From assembly GCA_037143175.1 (NCBI GenBank), contig JBAWZF010000001.1:170199-234198 (forward strand): a DNA stretch of 64,000 bases, written 5' to 3'. Both the position numbers and the translations under genes were made by a program. The notes beneath the pieces were generated by a model. It was not told the origin of the DNA. It did no database searches and saw only the letters and a list, made by a program, of their open reading frames with translations. This document shows, in pieces, positions 23,601 through 32,045 of the stretch (positions within the stretch are counted from its first letter, which is position 1; every line of letters begins with the position of its first letter). The DNA comes from a bacterium (GTDB taxonomy: Bacteria > Verrucomicrobiota > Kiritimatiellia > CAIKKV01 > CAITUY01).

Positions 23601-24344
23601 ATGACGCAAATTGTCGTGCAGGATGATTATAAGGTATCACTCGAAGTGTTCGAGGGGCCTCTTGACCTTCTTTTATATTTGATCAAGAAGGATGAAGTAG
23701 ATATCTACAATATTCCCATTGAACGGGTGACCAAGCAGTACATGGAGTATCTCTCGCTCATGAAGCTGTTGGATCTCAATATTGCCGGCGAATTTATCGT
23801 CATGGCAGCGACATTGATGATGATCAAGAGCCGGATGTTGCTTCCGGTCGATGTGCGCCCGGACATGGAGGAGGAAGAGGAGGATCCCCGGTGGGAACTC
23901 GTTAAGCAGCTGGTGGAATATAAAAAGTTCAAGGAAGCGGCCGCCCACCTCCAGCATCGCGAATATTTGCAGGAAAATGTGTTTGCTTTGGGTAGTGACG
24001 CTGCGGCCGGGGTTGAAGAGGGACCGGGTATCGGACTGGGGGATGTCAGTTTATTTGATCTGATCACAGCCTTTAATGACGCGCTCAAGAAGGTCAAAGT
24101 TGAAGAGTTCGGCGAAATCCATGACGAGCGTTTTACGGTTACAGATAAGATAGAATTTGTTTTAGGAACTCTCAAAGCCAAAGGGAAGGTCAGTTTTTCG
24201 ACTCTGTTTGAGAAAGCAGCCAGCCGGAATGAGATTGTTTGTACATTTCTGGCCGTTCTTGAATTGATTCGCTTGCGTCAGTTGATGGCGCAGCAAGATG
24301 GTGATTTTGGCGAGATCGTGATTGTGACGAAAGTGGAAGTTTAA
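23601..24344 (+). CDS. scpA: Segregation and condensation protein A
   Basis: This 247-residue kleisin opens with the conserved VFEGPLDLLLYLIKKDEVDIYN and IPIERVTKQYMEYL. A central acidic linker (DMEEEEEDPRWE) follows, and a C-terminal winged helix (FSTLFEKAASRNEIVCTFLA, VLELIRLRQL) contacts the SMC head. ScpA bridges SMC heads with ScpB in the bacterial condensin. The scpB gene follows after 12 bases, the usual order. Confidence 0.95.
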   Translation: MTQIVVQDDYKVSLEVFEGPLDLLLYLIKKDEVDIYNIPIERVTKQYMEYLSLMKLLDLNIAGEFIVMAATLMMIKSRMLLPVDVRPDMEEEEEDPRWELVKQLVEYKKFKEAAAHLQHREYLQENVFALGSDAAAGVEEGPGIGLGDVSLFDLITAFNDALKKVKVEEFGEIHDERFTVTDKIEFVLGTLKAKGKVSFSTLFEKAASRNEIVCTFLAVLELIRLRQLMAQQDGDFGEIVIVTKVEV

Positions 24345-24356
24345 GGGGATATAGGT

Positions 24357-25178
24357 ATGGAGGCAATACAGGTGGAATTAAAACAAGTCCTCGGAGCAAT
24401 CATTTTTGCGGCACGTCAGCCCATGACTGTCGGGGCAATCCGAAAATTGTTGCAGGAAACGGCAGAAATCAACCGTGAAGAAGCGGGGGTCTACAGTTCT
24501 GTCAAAGAGGCGGAACTGAAGGCTTGCCTGCGGCAACTTCAGACAGAGTGTGACACCAACAAAACAGGCGTCCATTTGGTCGAGAATGCCGATGGGTTTC
24601 GTTTCCAGAGTGATCCCACGGGCGGGCCATGGGTTCGGCATATGTTGAATGTCGGAAAACCCACACGGCTGTCCCGCCCGGCTTTGGAAACGCTTGCCAT
24701 TATTGCTTATCGACAGCCAATTTCCCGCGCCGAGTTGGAAGCGGTTCGTGGGGTTGCCGTAGACCATGTGATCCGGATGCTCATGGAAATGCAGTTGATC
24801 AAGATTGTGGGGCGTAGTGAGTTGCCAGGGCGTCCTATGCTTTACGGTACCACGGCACTATTCCTTGAGCATTTTGGGCTCAAGGAAGTTAAAGACCTTC
24901 CCGGCATTGCTGAATTGAGCCGGATGGATGCGATCCGCCAAAAGCAGGACGAGAGCACCAAGGATGCGGCCGCCACGGTCGCACCCGCCGTTGAGGTCCC
25001 TGGTGAAGAGGGCACAGCAGATGTCAAGGCGATCGATCCGACGGATTCGTCCGATCCGACGGATGACAATGACGACGACGAAGAAGATGAGGATGACGAA
25101 GAAGACGAAGACGAGGAGGAAAGCGAAGACGACGACGAAGAGGACGACAACGAAGAAGATGAAGAAGAGGAGAAATGA
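24357..25178 (+). CDS. scpB: Segregation and condensation protein B with long acidic tail
   Basis: The first 195 residues are ScpB: tandem winged helices with ALETLAIIAYRQPISRAELE and VRGVAVDHVIRMLMEMQLIK, then GRPMLYGTTALFLEHFGLKE. The remaining 78 residues are disordered, and the last 45 are almost only Asp and Glu (DDNDDDEEDEDDEEDEDEEE and so on to the stop). ScpB tails vary, but this length and charge are notable. It binds ScpA and completes the SMC complex. The stop overlaps the pheA start (ATGA, 25175-25178). Confidence 0.93.
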   Translation: MEAIQVELKQVLGAIIFAARQPMTVGAIRKLLQETAEINREEAGVYSSVKEAELKACLRQLQTECDTNKTGVHLVENADGFRFQSDPTGGPWVRHMLNVGKPTRLSRPALETLAIIAYRQPISRAELEAVRGVAVDHVIRMLMEMQLIKIVGRSELPGRPMLYGTTALFLEHFGLKEVKDLPGIAELSRMDAIRQKQDESTKDAAATVAPAVEVPGEEGTADVKAIDPTDSSDPTDDNDDDEEDEDDEEDEDEEESEDDDEEDDNEEDEEEEK

Positions 25179-26236
25179 TGAGCCTGGAAACAGTTCGAAA
25201 AAAAATCGACAATGTTGACGCGAAGCTTGTCAAGCTCCTGAATGAGCGGACTCGGTATGCGCTGGAGATTGGTAAGCTCAAAAAGAAAGACGGTAAGAGC
25301 ATTTATGTGCCTGCCCGAGAAAAGCAAGTTTTGGCGCGCGTTTCAAAACTAAGTCGCGGCCCGCTTGGCGATAAGTCGGTTCGAGCCATTTATCGGGAAA
25401 TCATGTCTGCCGCCCTTGCGCTTGAGAAGAATCTCAAGGTTGCCTATATGGGGCCGCCTTCCACTTTCTCGCACCAGGCTGCCCGTAGCCGATTCGGGGG
25501 TAGCGTTGATTATTTATCCTGCGAGACGATTAGTGATGTATTCGATGCAGTCGAAAAACAAATGGCCGACTATGGGGTGGTGCCTGTCGAGAACTCCACC
25601 GAAGGGGCTGTGACTTATACGCTTGATCGGATGACGGAAACATCGCTCAGAATCTGTGCGGAATTGTATCTGCCTGTCACGCAGAATCTATTGTCCAAAG
25701 TGCCGCGGGAGAGCATCAAGAAATTGTACAGCCATCCTCAGGTTTTGGGGCAATGCAGGCAATGGTTGCAACGCGAAATGGCGGGAGTGGACCTGATCCC
25801 TGTAGCGAGTACTGCACGTGGGGCTGAACTCGCTGCCAAGGAGGATGGGGCCGGGGCTTTGGCCAGTTCGCTGGCTGCGGAAATCTACGGGCTTAATATT
25901 CTCGAATCCGATGTTCAGGATATGAGCGGTAATACGACCCGTTTCCTGGTCATTGGTCACAGTCAGAATCAACCGACAGGCGATGATAAGACCTCCTTGT
26001 TATTTGCCGTTCAACACAAAGCGGGAGCTCTTTATGGGGCGCTGGAATCCTTTAAAAAGTTTGGGCTGAATCTGACCAAGATCGAGTCGCGCCCGAGCCG
26101 CAGCAAACGCTGGGAATATTTCTTTTTCGTGGATATTGAAGGCCACGCTGAGGATAAGCAGGTGAAAAAGGGAATGCAGGATCTGGCGAAACATTGCGCC
26201 TTATTGACGGTGCTGGGATCCTATCCCAAGGCGTAA
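25175..26236 (+). CDS. pheA: Bifunctional chorismate mutase/prephenate dehydratase (P-protein)
   Basis: This 353-residue protein has three domains. An AroQ-type chorismate mutase (about 1-85) has VRKKIDNVDAKLVKLLNERT and YVPAREKQVLARV. A prephenate dehydratase (about 88-270) has AYMGPPSTFSHQAARSRFG, VPVENSTEGAVTYTLDRM and the catalytic region MSGNTTRFLVIG. An ACT regulatory domain (about 275-353) has GALYGALESFKKFGLNLTKI and ESRPSRSKRWEYFFFVD, which normally gives feedback inhibition by phenylalanine. It converts chorismate to phenylpyruvate. With hisC and tyrA next to it this is an aromatic amino acid branch cluster. Confidence 0.95.
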   Translation: MMSLETVRKKIDNVDAKLVKLLNERTRYALEIGKLKKKDGKSIYVPAREKQVLARVSKLSRGPLGDKSVRAIYREIMSAALALEKNLKVAYMGPPSTFSHQAARSRFGGSVDYLSCETISDVFDAVEKQMADYGVVPVENSTEGAVTYTLDRMTETSLRICAELYLPVTQNLLSKVPRESIKKLYSHPQVLGQCRQWLQREMAGVDLIPVASTARGAELAAKEDGAGALASSLAAEIYGLNILESDVQDMSGNTTRFLVIGHSQNQPTGDDKTSLLFAVQHKAGALYGALESFKKFGLNLTKIESRPSRSKRWEYFFFVDIEGHAEDKQVKKGMQDLAKHCALLTVLGSYPKA

Positions 26237-26263
26237 TAGTTGTAGTGAAGAAGGGAGTTTGTC

Positions 26264-27370
26264 ATGACGATTAATGAATTGGCGAGACCCTGGGTGGCGG
26301 GGCTTGGGATGTATGAGCCGGGCCGACCTATCGAGGAAGTGGCTCGTGAAATGGGATTTCAGGATGCCAGCGAAATCATCAAACTGGCCTCGAATGAAAA
26401 TGCTTTGGGGCCGTCGCCCAAAGCCGTGGCGGCTATGAAAAAAGCCGCGCGTCAAATGCATCTCTATCCTGATGGCGGTGCCTTCTATCTTCGGCAGGCA
26501 CTGGGGAAAAAACTAAATGTGTCCCCCGACCAGATCATTACCGGCTCCGGCAGTAACGAACTGATCGAATTCCTCGGGCATGTGTTTTTGGATTCCTCAA
26601 CGTCCATTGTAATGGCCGATCGCGCGTTTGTGGTCTACAAACTGGTGGCCGATATGTTCCGGGCCCGCACCATCAAGGTGCCCATGCAGAATTTTACCCA
26701 CGATCTGGATGCCATGCTGGCCGCGATTACACCGGATACGCGGGTGGTTTTTGTGTCTAATCCCAACAACCCGACGGGCACAATGGTGGATCAGGCTGCT
26801 CTGGACCGTTTTATGGAGCGTGTTCCTGATCATGTGCTGGTGGCGTTTGATGAAGCGTATATCGAATTGCTGCCCCCGGCGCTCCAGCCTGATTGTATTA
26901 AATACGTTCGGGCCGGACGCAAAGTGATTGTGCTCCGAACATTCTCGAAGACCTATGGGCTGGCGGGCTTACGTATTGGCTATGGGGTGGCATCGGAGGA
27001 TTGCATCAAGCTCCTGCAGCGTGTGCGCCAACCCTTCAATACCACGGCCATGGCCCAGGTGGCGGCCATTGCGGCCCTGGACGACGATGAGTTTGTAGAA
27101 CGGACCCGGGCGATGACACAGGAAGGGGTTACCTATTTACAGGCGATGTTCAGCAAAATGAAGCTTGAATATGTGCCCACCTTCGCCAATTTCATTATGG
27201 TCAAGGTTGGTCCCGGCCGAAAGATCTTTGATGCCATGCAACGGGCGGGCGTGATTGTGCGCCCCATGGATCCCTATGGGCTTCCCGAGTATATCCGGAT
27301 TACCATTGGAACCCGTGCCGAAAACAAGCGGTGCATTTCTGTGCTTAAGAAAGTCCTCAAGGAAGCATGA
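26264..27370 (+). CDS. hisC: Histidinol-phosphate/aromatic aminotransferase
   Basis: A fold-type I PLP enzyme of 368 residues. ASNENALGPSPKAVAAM is the N-terminal signature, SNPNNPTGTMV and AFDEAYIELLP carry the cofactor-contacting Asn and Asp, and the PLP lysine is in LRTFSKTYGLAGLRIGYG. HisC-family enzymes make histidinol phosphate, but many also transaminate phenylpyruvate and hydroxyphenylpyruvate. Lying between pheA and tyrA with no his genes nearby, an aromatic role (alone or as well) is likely. The end overlaps the longest possible tyrA frame, but the real tyrA start is 51 bases further on. Confidence 0.92.
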   Translation: MTINELARPWVAGLGMYEPGRPIEEVAREMGFQDASEIIKLASNENALGPSPKAVAAMKKAARQMHLYPDGGAFYLRQALGKKLNVSPDQIITGSGSNELIEFLGHVFLDSSTSIVMADRAFVVYKLVADMFRARTIKVPMQNFTHDLDAMLAAITPDTRVVFVSNPNNPTGTMVDQAALDRFMERVPDHVLVAFDEAYIELLPPALQPDCIKYVRAGRKVIVLRTFSKTYGLAGLRIGYGVASEDCIKLLQRVRQPFNTTAMAQVAAIAALDDDEFVERTRAMTQEGVTYLQAMFSKMKLEYVPTFANFIMVKVGPGRKIFDAMQRAGVIVRPMDPYGLPEYIRITIGTRAENKRCISVLKKVLKEA

Positions 27371-27374
27371 CACT

Positions 27375-27397
27375 CCCGCTCCCTTCAGGGGAGCGGG
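27375..27397 (+). repeat. Strong hairpin between hisC and tyrA, resembling a widespread GC-rich dispersed repeat
   Basis: CCCGCTCCC-TTCAG-GGGAGCGGG is a perfect 9-bp stem, followed by CTGGGGTGAGGGTG. Elements of the form CTCCCTTCAGGGGAGCGGGCTGGGGTGAGGG occur in many unrelated bacterial genomes (from memory). It fills most of the hisC-tyrA gap and could limit read-through or protect the upstream mRNA. Confidence 0.55.
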
Positions 27398-27420
27398 CTG
27401 GGGTGAGGGTGTTGTTGGAT

Positions 27421-28269
27421 ATGAAAAAAGTAGCCATAATTGGACTGGGTTTGATGGGGGGCTCGTTAGGGCTGGCCTTGAAGCGTAGGGGACTGGCAAC
27501 AGTCAGCGCATCGGCCCGGCGCGAGGAGACCCGCCGACGGGCGTTGTTCATGGGTGCTGCAGATGAGGTTTTTGAAACTCCCCAGGCGGCAATACGCGGG
27601 GCTGATGTGGTGGTATTCTGCACGCCGGTGTGCAGCATTCCTGAACTTTCCAAAACCTGTCTAGCGGCGTTTGAGCCCGGTTGTGTGGTAACCGACGTGG
27701 GGAGTACAAAATCGGATCTTGCGCGAGAGATGCCTCGTCTTTTCAAAGGCACGAACCTGGTTTTTGTAGGAAGTCACCCCATGGCGGGCTCTGAGAAAAC
27801 TGGTTTGGAAGTAGCGAATGCCGAACTCTATGAAAGTGCCGTGACAGCCCTTACGCCGGAAGCGGGAACGCCGGAATCTGCCGTTGGTATCATTGAGGCG
27901 CTCTGGCAGGGAGTGGGGTCCAAGGTCGTGCGTCTGGCACCCGATGCACATGATGAACTGGTTGCGCGAAGCAGTCATTTGCCGCATCTCATTGCCGCCT
28001 TGCTGGTGGCGACTGCCGGTCGTAATCACCCAGTTGACCTCTCGAAATTTTGCGGCCCGGGTTTTCAGTCCACCACTCGCGTCGCGGCGGGATCCCCGGA
28101 AATGTGGCACGACATCGTGAAAACCAACCGGACGGCTATTCTCACCGAATTACATGCCTATCAAGATCAACTTGGCCAGTTGATCTCTGCCATCGATAAG
28201 CAAGACTACTGCGAAGTTAAGTCCTTTCTGGAACGCGCCCGAACCCTCCGTCGGGAATTGTTGGGATAA
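27421..28269 (+). CDS. tyrA: Prephenate dehydrogenase
   Basis: From ATG 27421 the protein is 282 residues. It begins with the NAD-binding Rossmann motif VAIIGLGLMGGSLGLALKRR and continues with VVFCTPVCSIPEL, VTDVGSTKSDLAREM and the substrate-site motif FVGSHPMAGSEKTGLE. The C-terminal helical domain includes RSSHLPHLIAALLVATAG and CGPGFQSTTRVAAGSPEMW. It oxidises prephenate to 4-hydroxyphenylpyruvate for tyrosine synthesis. An in-frame start at 27367 would put the hairpin repeat inside the protein and is rejected. There is no ACT domain. Confidence 0.93.
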   Translation: MKKVAIIGLGLMGGSLGLALKRRGLATVSASARREETRRRALFMGAADEVFETPQAAIRGADVVVFCTPVCSIPELSKTCLAAFEPGCVVTDVGSTKSDLAREMPRLFKGTNLVFVGSHPMAGSEKTGLEVANAELYESAVTALTPEAGTPESAVGIIEALWQGVGSKVVRLAPDAHDELVARSSHLPHLIAALLVATAGRNHPVDLSKFCGPGFQSTTRVAAGSPEMWHDIVKTNRTAILTELHAYQDQLGQLISAIDKQDYCEVKSFLERARTLRRELLG

Positions 28270-28288
28270 CATATGTCCGATAATTGCC

Positions 28289-28513
28289 ATGGGGCAGGGG
28301 GCCGGTGAGACGATTTTGAAGGCGCTGGGAGTGGAGGTGAAGGAGTCCATGGAGTCCCGAGTGAAAAGCCGTACGATTCCGCCTCCCGCCACCCAGGCAA
28401 CACCATCTCCCCGTCCAGCCATAGAACCGGCTAAGCCAGTGCCGCCTGTTCTTAAACCTCTTCCCCCTCCAGCCATCATAATCCCGGTCTACAAGCCGCC
28501 CACCACAATTTAG
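28289..28513 (+). CDS. Proline-rich hypothetical frame, doubtful
   Basis: A 74-codon frame starting MGQGAGETILKALGVEVKES, then a Pro/Ala/Lys-rich tail (PRPAIEPAKPVPPVLKPLPP). Proline-rich spacers of this kind occur in TonB-like and envelope proteins, but there is no membrane anchor. It lies just before a decayed restriction gene and may be part of the same debris. I do not recognise a family. Confidence 0.25.
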   Translation: MGQGAGETILKALGVEVKESMESRVKSRTIPPPATQATPSPRPAIEPAKPVPPVLKPLPPPAIIIPVYKPPTTI

Positions 28514-28908
28514 CCGGTGGTAAAGTCAAATCCTCTGGGCGTGGGCTTCGGCTGCCCTACGGTCGGCGTACCGGGGTCAACACAGTGGATCGCCTGAATA
28601 TCATTGCGCACGATAAGTTCCAGGAGATTGTGGATGAGGCCAAGAAACCGGATTCGCAAATCCGTATGCAGCAGGTGATCCCGGAGCCGGAACAGTTGGG
28701 CGAGAAAACCGTGACGGTTTATTCGCAGTCTAAATTGGCCAACAAACTGGGGCTGGAGCCTGTTCAGACGACTACCAGCACGGTGATGCCAAAGGCCAGT
28801 GAACCGCCTGGGTTCAAAACAGCGGAAGACCAGAAAGTGGCACAAATTGCGTATCAGGTGCCCTTAAATGGCGAATGCGTTCGCCGAGGACGTCGAACGC
28901 CACCTTGA
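28513..28908 (+). pseudogene. Remnant of a type III restriction endonuclease (Res) helicase subunit
   Basis: The frame contains GRGLRLPYGRRTG, the motif VI region of type III Res helicases. VDRLNIIAHDKFQEIVDEA, EKTVTVYSQSKLANKLGLEP and EDQKVAQIAYQV follow, the stretch that comes after motif VI in these large (about 900 residue) proteins. Only about 120 residues remain: no ATPase motifs lie upstream, no nuclease domain downstream, and no Mod methyltransferase is in the window. The end (PLNGECVRRGRRTPP) is unrelated. It is a fossil of a lost restriction-modification system. Confidence 0.7.
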
Positions 28909-28944
28909 GGGTCAAGTCCTGCCTTCTGGATACCTGAGCAGTTA

Positions 28945-30042
28945 CTAAAAGATATCGAATGGATCCCGTGCGTATCGTCTCGGGCGGCCATGACGCGGGG
29001 GAGGGCGGTTGGCTTCACGTTCAAGTTGTTTCAACAGGTTTTCAACCGATTTTAAATTCCATTCCCCGTTTGTGATTTCATCTTCAAGTTCGTGCCGGAT
29101 TTTTTGGCCAAACTTGGGGTCCTGGGCGCGGGTATGGAAATCCCAGGCCGGGTCACGCTTGACCTGCTTGATCTCTTGTTTGGTTGTGCGCAGGGATTGC
29201 TTCAGTTGACGCGTCAGGTTTTGGATCAGGCTGACCGCACTCTGTGCACCTAAGCCTGATTCGCCACCATCACAGCGTGCCAGGATGTTATAGAGGGCAT
29301 TGGTATCCTTTTGGCGATAGGCGGCCTGTGCCTCATGCCAGAGGACCTTCCGAGCTTCCGACATCTGGCCGTGGTGATCCGGATGGAGGCGCCGGACAAT
29401 GGTGCGATACAACTCCTTGGCGGTTTTGCCTTCCGCACTTGAGGTTTCAGGGGAGCGATAGGGCAGCCGGATGCCCGTCATTTCTTCAAAAAAATCGGTA
29501 AAGCCAGCCTTGGCGTCATCCGGCATGTCGGCTAACTCACTTTCAAAATCAGTAAAGCCGTCATCATCTTCATCCCCAAAGAAATCATCAAGTGAGGGAT
29601 CTTTGCTTTTCTTCCTTTTGCGCTCCATCGCTTCTTCCCATTGGCGGTCTTCTTCCTCAGCCTCTGCGGGATGAGCCCGGCGCCAGAGAAGTTTTTTATA
29701 GGCGGCTGCTTCGGAGAGATGGTAGCGCGAGGCGAGAGCTTGAATTTCAAAAACAGTATTTCTGTTCTCGTCAAGCGCCTGCGCCAACTCACGTTGTCGG
29801 GTGAGCAAGTGGCCAAAGTTTTTGTGGATCCAGGAGCGGAAGCCAGGGATGTCCTCCTCGTGGTAACGTTTCAACTGGTTTTTATGCCGCTCGAGTTCCC
29901 GTTCGGCCTTTTGATAGTCCTTGAGCGCTTTGTTCCGGATCGAGCTTGTGTTCAAACGGATCAGAGCCGTGCTCATCCTCATTTGGGCGCGGGTAACGTA
30001 GGGCTGGGGTGAAGGACGGTAACGGCTATTAGATCTCTTCAT
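28945..30042 (-). CDS. J-domain-like (DnaJ-related) protein
   Basis: This 365-residue protein has a charged, coiled-coil N-terminal half (residues about 30-150, KDYQKAERELERHKNQLKRY). An acidic stretch follows (FFGDEDDDGFTDFESELADM). A J-like segment carries the HPD tripeptide, ELYRTIVRRLHPDHHGQMSE, then ARKVLWHEAQAAYRQKDTNA (about 208-245). The HPD motif is what stimulates Hsp70 ATPase, so it may recruit DnaK to an unknown client. It lacks the Gly/Phe and zinc regions of DnaJ. The 5' end overlaps the glycosyltransferase gene by 14 bases, so the two are probably co-transcribed. Confidence 0.75.
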   Translation of the reverse strand: MKRSNSRYRPSPQPYVTRAQMRMSTALIRLNTSSIRNKALKDYQKAERELERHKNQLKRYHEEDIPGFRSWIHKNFGHLLTRQRELAQALDENRNTVFEIQALASRYHLSEAAAYKKLLWRRAHPAEAEEEDRQWEEAMERKRKKSKDPSLDDFFGDEDDDGFTDFESELADMPDDAKAGFTDFFEEMTGIRLPYRSPETSSAEGKTAKELYRTIVRRLHPDHHGQMSEARKVLWHEAQAAYRQKDTNALYNILARCDGGESGLGAQSAVSLIQNLTRQLKQSLRTTKQEIKQVKRDPAWDFHTRAQDPKFGQKIRHELEDEITNGEWNLKSVENLLKQLEREANRPPPRHGRPRRYARDPFDIF

Positions 30043-31207
30043 GGCTGGAAATTTCGGTTTTGACCCAAGTATACAATTCTTGTGCCGTCTTGAGGAAGGA
30101 TTCCTGTGAATAGGATTGCTGTGCGAGGGTACTGGCCGTCGAGCCGATCTGTTCGCGCAGGGGTTTGTCGTTTACTAGTTTCGCCATACCTTCGGCAAAG
30201 GCTTCGACCGTGGCAGGGGTGAGGATGGCCACTTCCGGCGTGAGCACTTGGGTGTGGGTTGGCAGGTTGGTGGCGAGGATGGCTTTCCCGGAGGCAAGAT
30301 AGGAGTAAATCTTCATCGGGGTGTTGTTGCCCTTGATACGTGGCGATACCAGGATATCCGACGCTTCGAAAAGAGCGGCCATCCGGCTGACAGGCTGGTG
30401 GCCAAGGAATTGCGTTTGGGTGTTAATTCCCAATACGATGGCCTTTTCCTGAAATCGTGTGATGTCGGCTTCTTTACCCCCTGCGATGATGAGGTCGGCA
30501 GTCCCACCGTTTTTGATGAAGCGGGCGAAGCTTTCCAACATTAGATCGGCTCCCTGGTAGGTCTCAAGGTTGCCCAGATACATGAGGCGAGGGCGGTTAT
30601 GCTCTGGAATCAATTTCCGAACGACTTCGCGGTCTTCGGCGGAGGCAGGTTGCAATAGCGAGATGTCTCGCAGAAGAAAAATTTTACGTCCCCCGTCGGC
30701 ACGGGCTATATCTGCAAGAGCATCGCAGACGGGCACGACCCCGAGAGCCCCTTTGATGGCGGCCCCTTCAGTTTTGGCCATCATGGGTAGCAGAAATTTC
30801 AAAAAGCTGAACTTTTCGGCAATTTGTCGGGCAAGAGAAGAATCCATATCATACAGGTACGGAATGCCATAACGGCATTTAATGAGCATGGCCATGTAGA
30901 CGGATTCCTCCACGGCGTGGACAAGATCATAGCGAGTGTTCTTTGCCATTTTAAGGGCTGTCGGGAGCATTACCAGGTCGCACAAAATCTTCTTCAGTGA
31001 GGGTCCGGGCGGAACATTTTTTGCAAAGATGGGGCGGCGGATTCGATGAAGGGTTACGCCGTGATAGGTTACATCCGACCCTTCGTGATAGGTCAGGACG
31101 TCAACCTTGTGGCCCTGATTGGAAAGGGCCTGAAGCAGCAAGTTGACGGCAATGGGGGTGCCGCGCTCTTGGTAGAAAGGGTGGGGGGCCAGAAAAAGGA
31201 TATTCAT
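30029..31207 (-). CDS. Glycosyltransferase family 4 (GT-B fold)
   Basis: This 392-residue protein starts MNILFLAPHPFYQERGTPIA, the usual GT4 acceptor-domain start (PFxPxxGG-like). The donor domain has LMYLGNLETYQGADLMLESF, ADLIIAGG and the sugar-nucleotide region LFEASDILVSPRIKGNNTP followed by KIYSYLASGKAILATNLPTH. It would transfer a sugar from a nucleotide donor to a lipid or glycan at the inner face of the membrane. Nothing indicates the acceptor. It is divergent from the ATP synthase operon. Confidence 0.88.
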   Translation of the reverse strand: MNILFLAPHPFYQERGTPIAVNLLLQALSNQGHKVDVLTYHEGSDVTYHGVTLHRIRRPIFAKNVPPGPSLKKILCDLVMLPTALKMAKNTRYDLVHAVEESVYMAMLIKCRYGIPYLYDMDSSLARQIAEKFSFLKFLLPMMAKTEGAAIKGALGVVPVCDALADIARADGGRKIFLLRDISLLQPASAEDREVVRKLIPEHNRPRLMYLGNLETYQGADLMLESFARFIKNGGTADLIIAGGKEADITRFQEKAIVLGINTQTQFLGHQPVSRMAALFEASDILVSPRIKGNNTPMKIYSYLASGKAILATNLPTHTQVLTPEVAILTPATVEAFAEGMAKLVNDKPLREQIGSTASTLAQQSYSQESFLKTAQELYTWVKTEISSHEEI

Positions 31208-31271
31208 ACGATAAATTGTCTCATTTAAGAAAGCGGCTTAGTTGTGTAAGGGCTTATGTAACCAAATATCA

Positions 31272-31299
31272 TTGTGCGGTACAATCCCAAGAATATTAT
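31272..31299 (+). promoter_or_regulatory. Candidate promoter of the ATP synthase operon
   Basis: TTGTGC (31272-31277) and TATTAT (31294-31299) are separated by 16 bases. The first gene starts at 31339. The gap between divergent genes is only 131 bases, so the operon promoter must lie here or close by. Confidence 0.4.
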
Positions 31300-31338
31300 G
31301 TAGGCTTCTTTTCAATCGAGTGAGAAAGAGGGGTTACC

Positions 31339-31623
31339 ATGATGCGAAAAGTTTTTACCGGGCCAGGAGAGCGCAATGAGTTAGGCCGGGCCTTGATGCT
31401 GGGAATGAATTTTGCAGTCGGGATGGCGGTTTTTTCTTTTCTTGGCTATTACATTGATCAGCAACGAGGCGAAGGGGCCATTCTTTTTACCGTGGGTGGG
31501 ATTTTGCTGGGATTGGCCTATGGGGCTTACGAGGTTTGGATTGTGATCCGGATGCTGAATGAACAGGCCCGCAAGGCGACAACGCCTAGATCCAAAGATC
31601 CTGGGGAAGGTGATTTTTCGTGA
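31339..31623 (+). CDS. AtpZ/AtpI-like small membrane protein
   Basis: This 94-residue protein has two hydrophobic helices (MLGMNFAVGMAVFSFLGYYI, then TVGGILLGLAYGAYEVWIVI) joined by a short DQQRGEG loop. This is the plan of AtpZ (F0F1-ATPase subunit, putative) encoded first in many atp operons. Members are thought to help assembly of the c-ring or to aid Mg uptake. The stop overlaps the next start (GTGA, 31620-31623). Confidence 0.8.
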   Translation: MMRKVFTGPGERNELGRALMLGMNFAVGMAVFSFLGYYIDQQRGEGAILFTVGGILLGLAYGAYEVWIVIRMLNEQARKATTPRSKDPGEGDFS

Positions 31624-32045
31624 AGTTGCAGGCCATGAAGTCAGGCGTGAACTCGCACCACTGGATGGCGGGGATGCTTCTCTCTGGTTTTGTTGCTTTT
31701 AGTTTGGTGGGGGTTATCGTGCTTACTCCTTGCTGGTGGGCGGCCTGTGGCGGATGGAGCCTCGTGGCACTTAACAGCATGGCGGCTCGCGTGATTCGTG
31801 ACCAGTCGGTCGGGGTTTCGCGGGCAGCCTTTATGGGGTGGGGTGTGATTGCCAATGCAATCAGAATGTTGACCCTGATCGTGATCTTTGCTTACATGAC
31901 CGTCTTTTTCCCAGGTGAGCGCGGAAGTTTTTTGATTTCAGGTCTTTCTGCTTTTTTTGTGATGATGCCGGTTGAAGTGATGCAACTGTTTAAATCTCAG
32001 ACAAAGGTGGCAGAAAAGTTAGAGTGTGGACGTGATGCAAACTAA
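31620..32045 (+). CDS. AtpI-like ATP synthase accessory membrane protein
   Basis: This 141-residue protein starts from GTG 31620 (ATG 31635 is an alternative). Four hydrophobic helices are visible (MLLSGFVAFSLVGVIVLTPC, AACGGWSLVALNSMAARVI, NAIRMLTLIVIFAYMTVFF, LSAFFVMMPVEVMQLF). Its position between the AtpZ-like gene and atpB, and its length and topology, match AtpI, which assists c-ring assembly. Sequence similarity to known AtpI is weak, so the call rests mostly on context. It overlaps atpB by 11 bases if atpB starts at 32035. Confidence 0.65.
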   Translation: MKLQAMKSGVNSHHWMAGMLLSGFVAFSLVGVIVLTPCWWAACGGWSLVALNSMAARVIRDQSVGVSRAAFMGWGVIANAIRMLTLIVIFAYMTVFFPGERGSFLISGLSAFFVMMPVEVMQLFKSQTKVAEKLECGRDAN

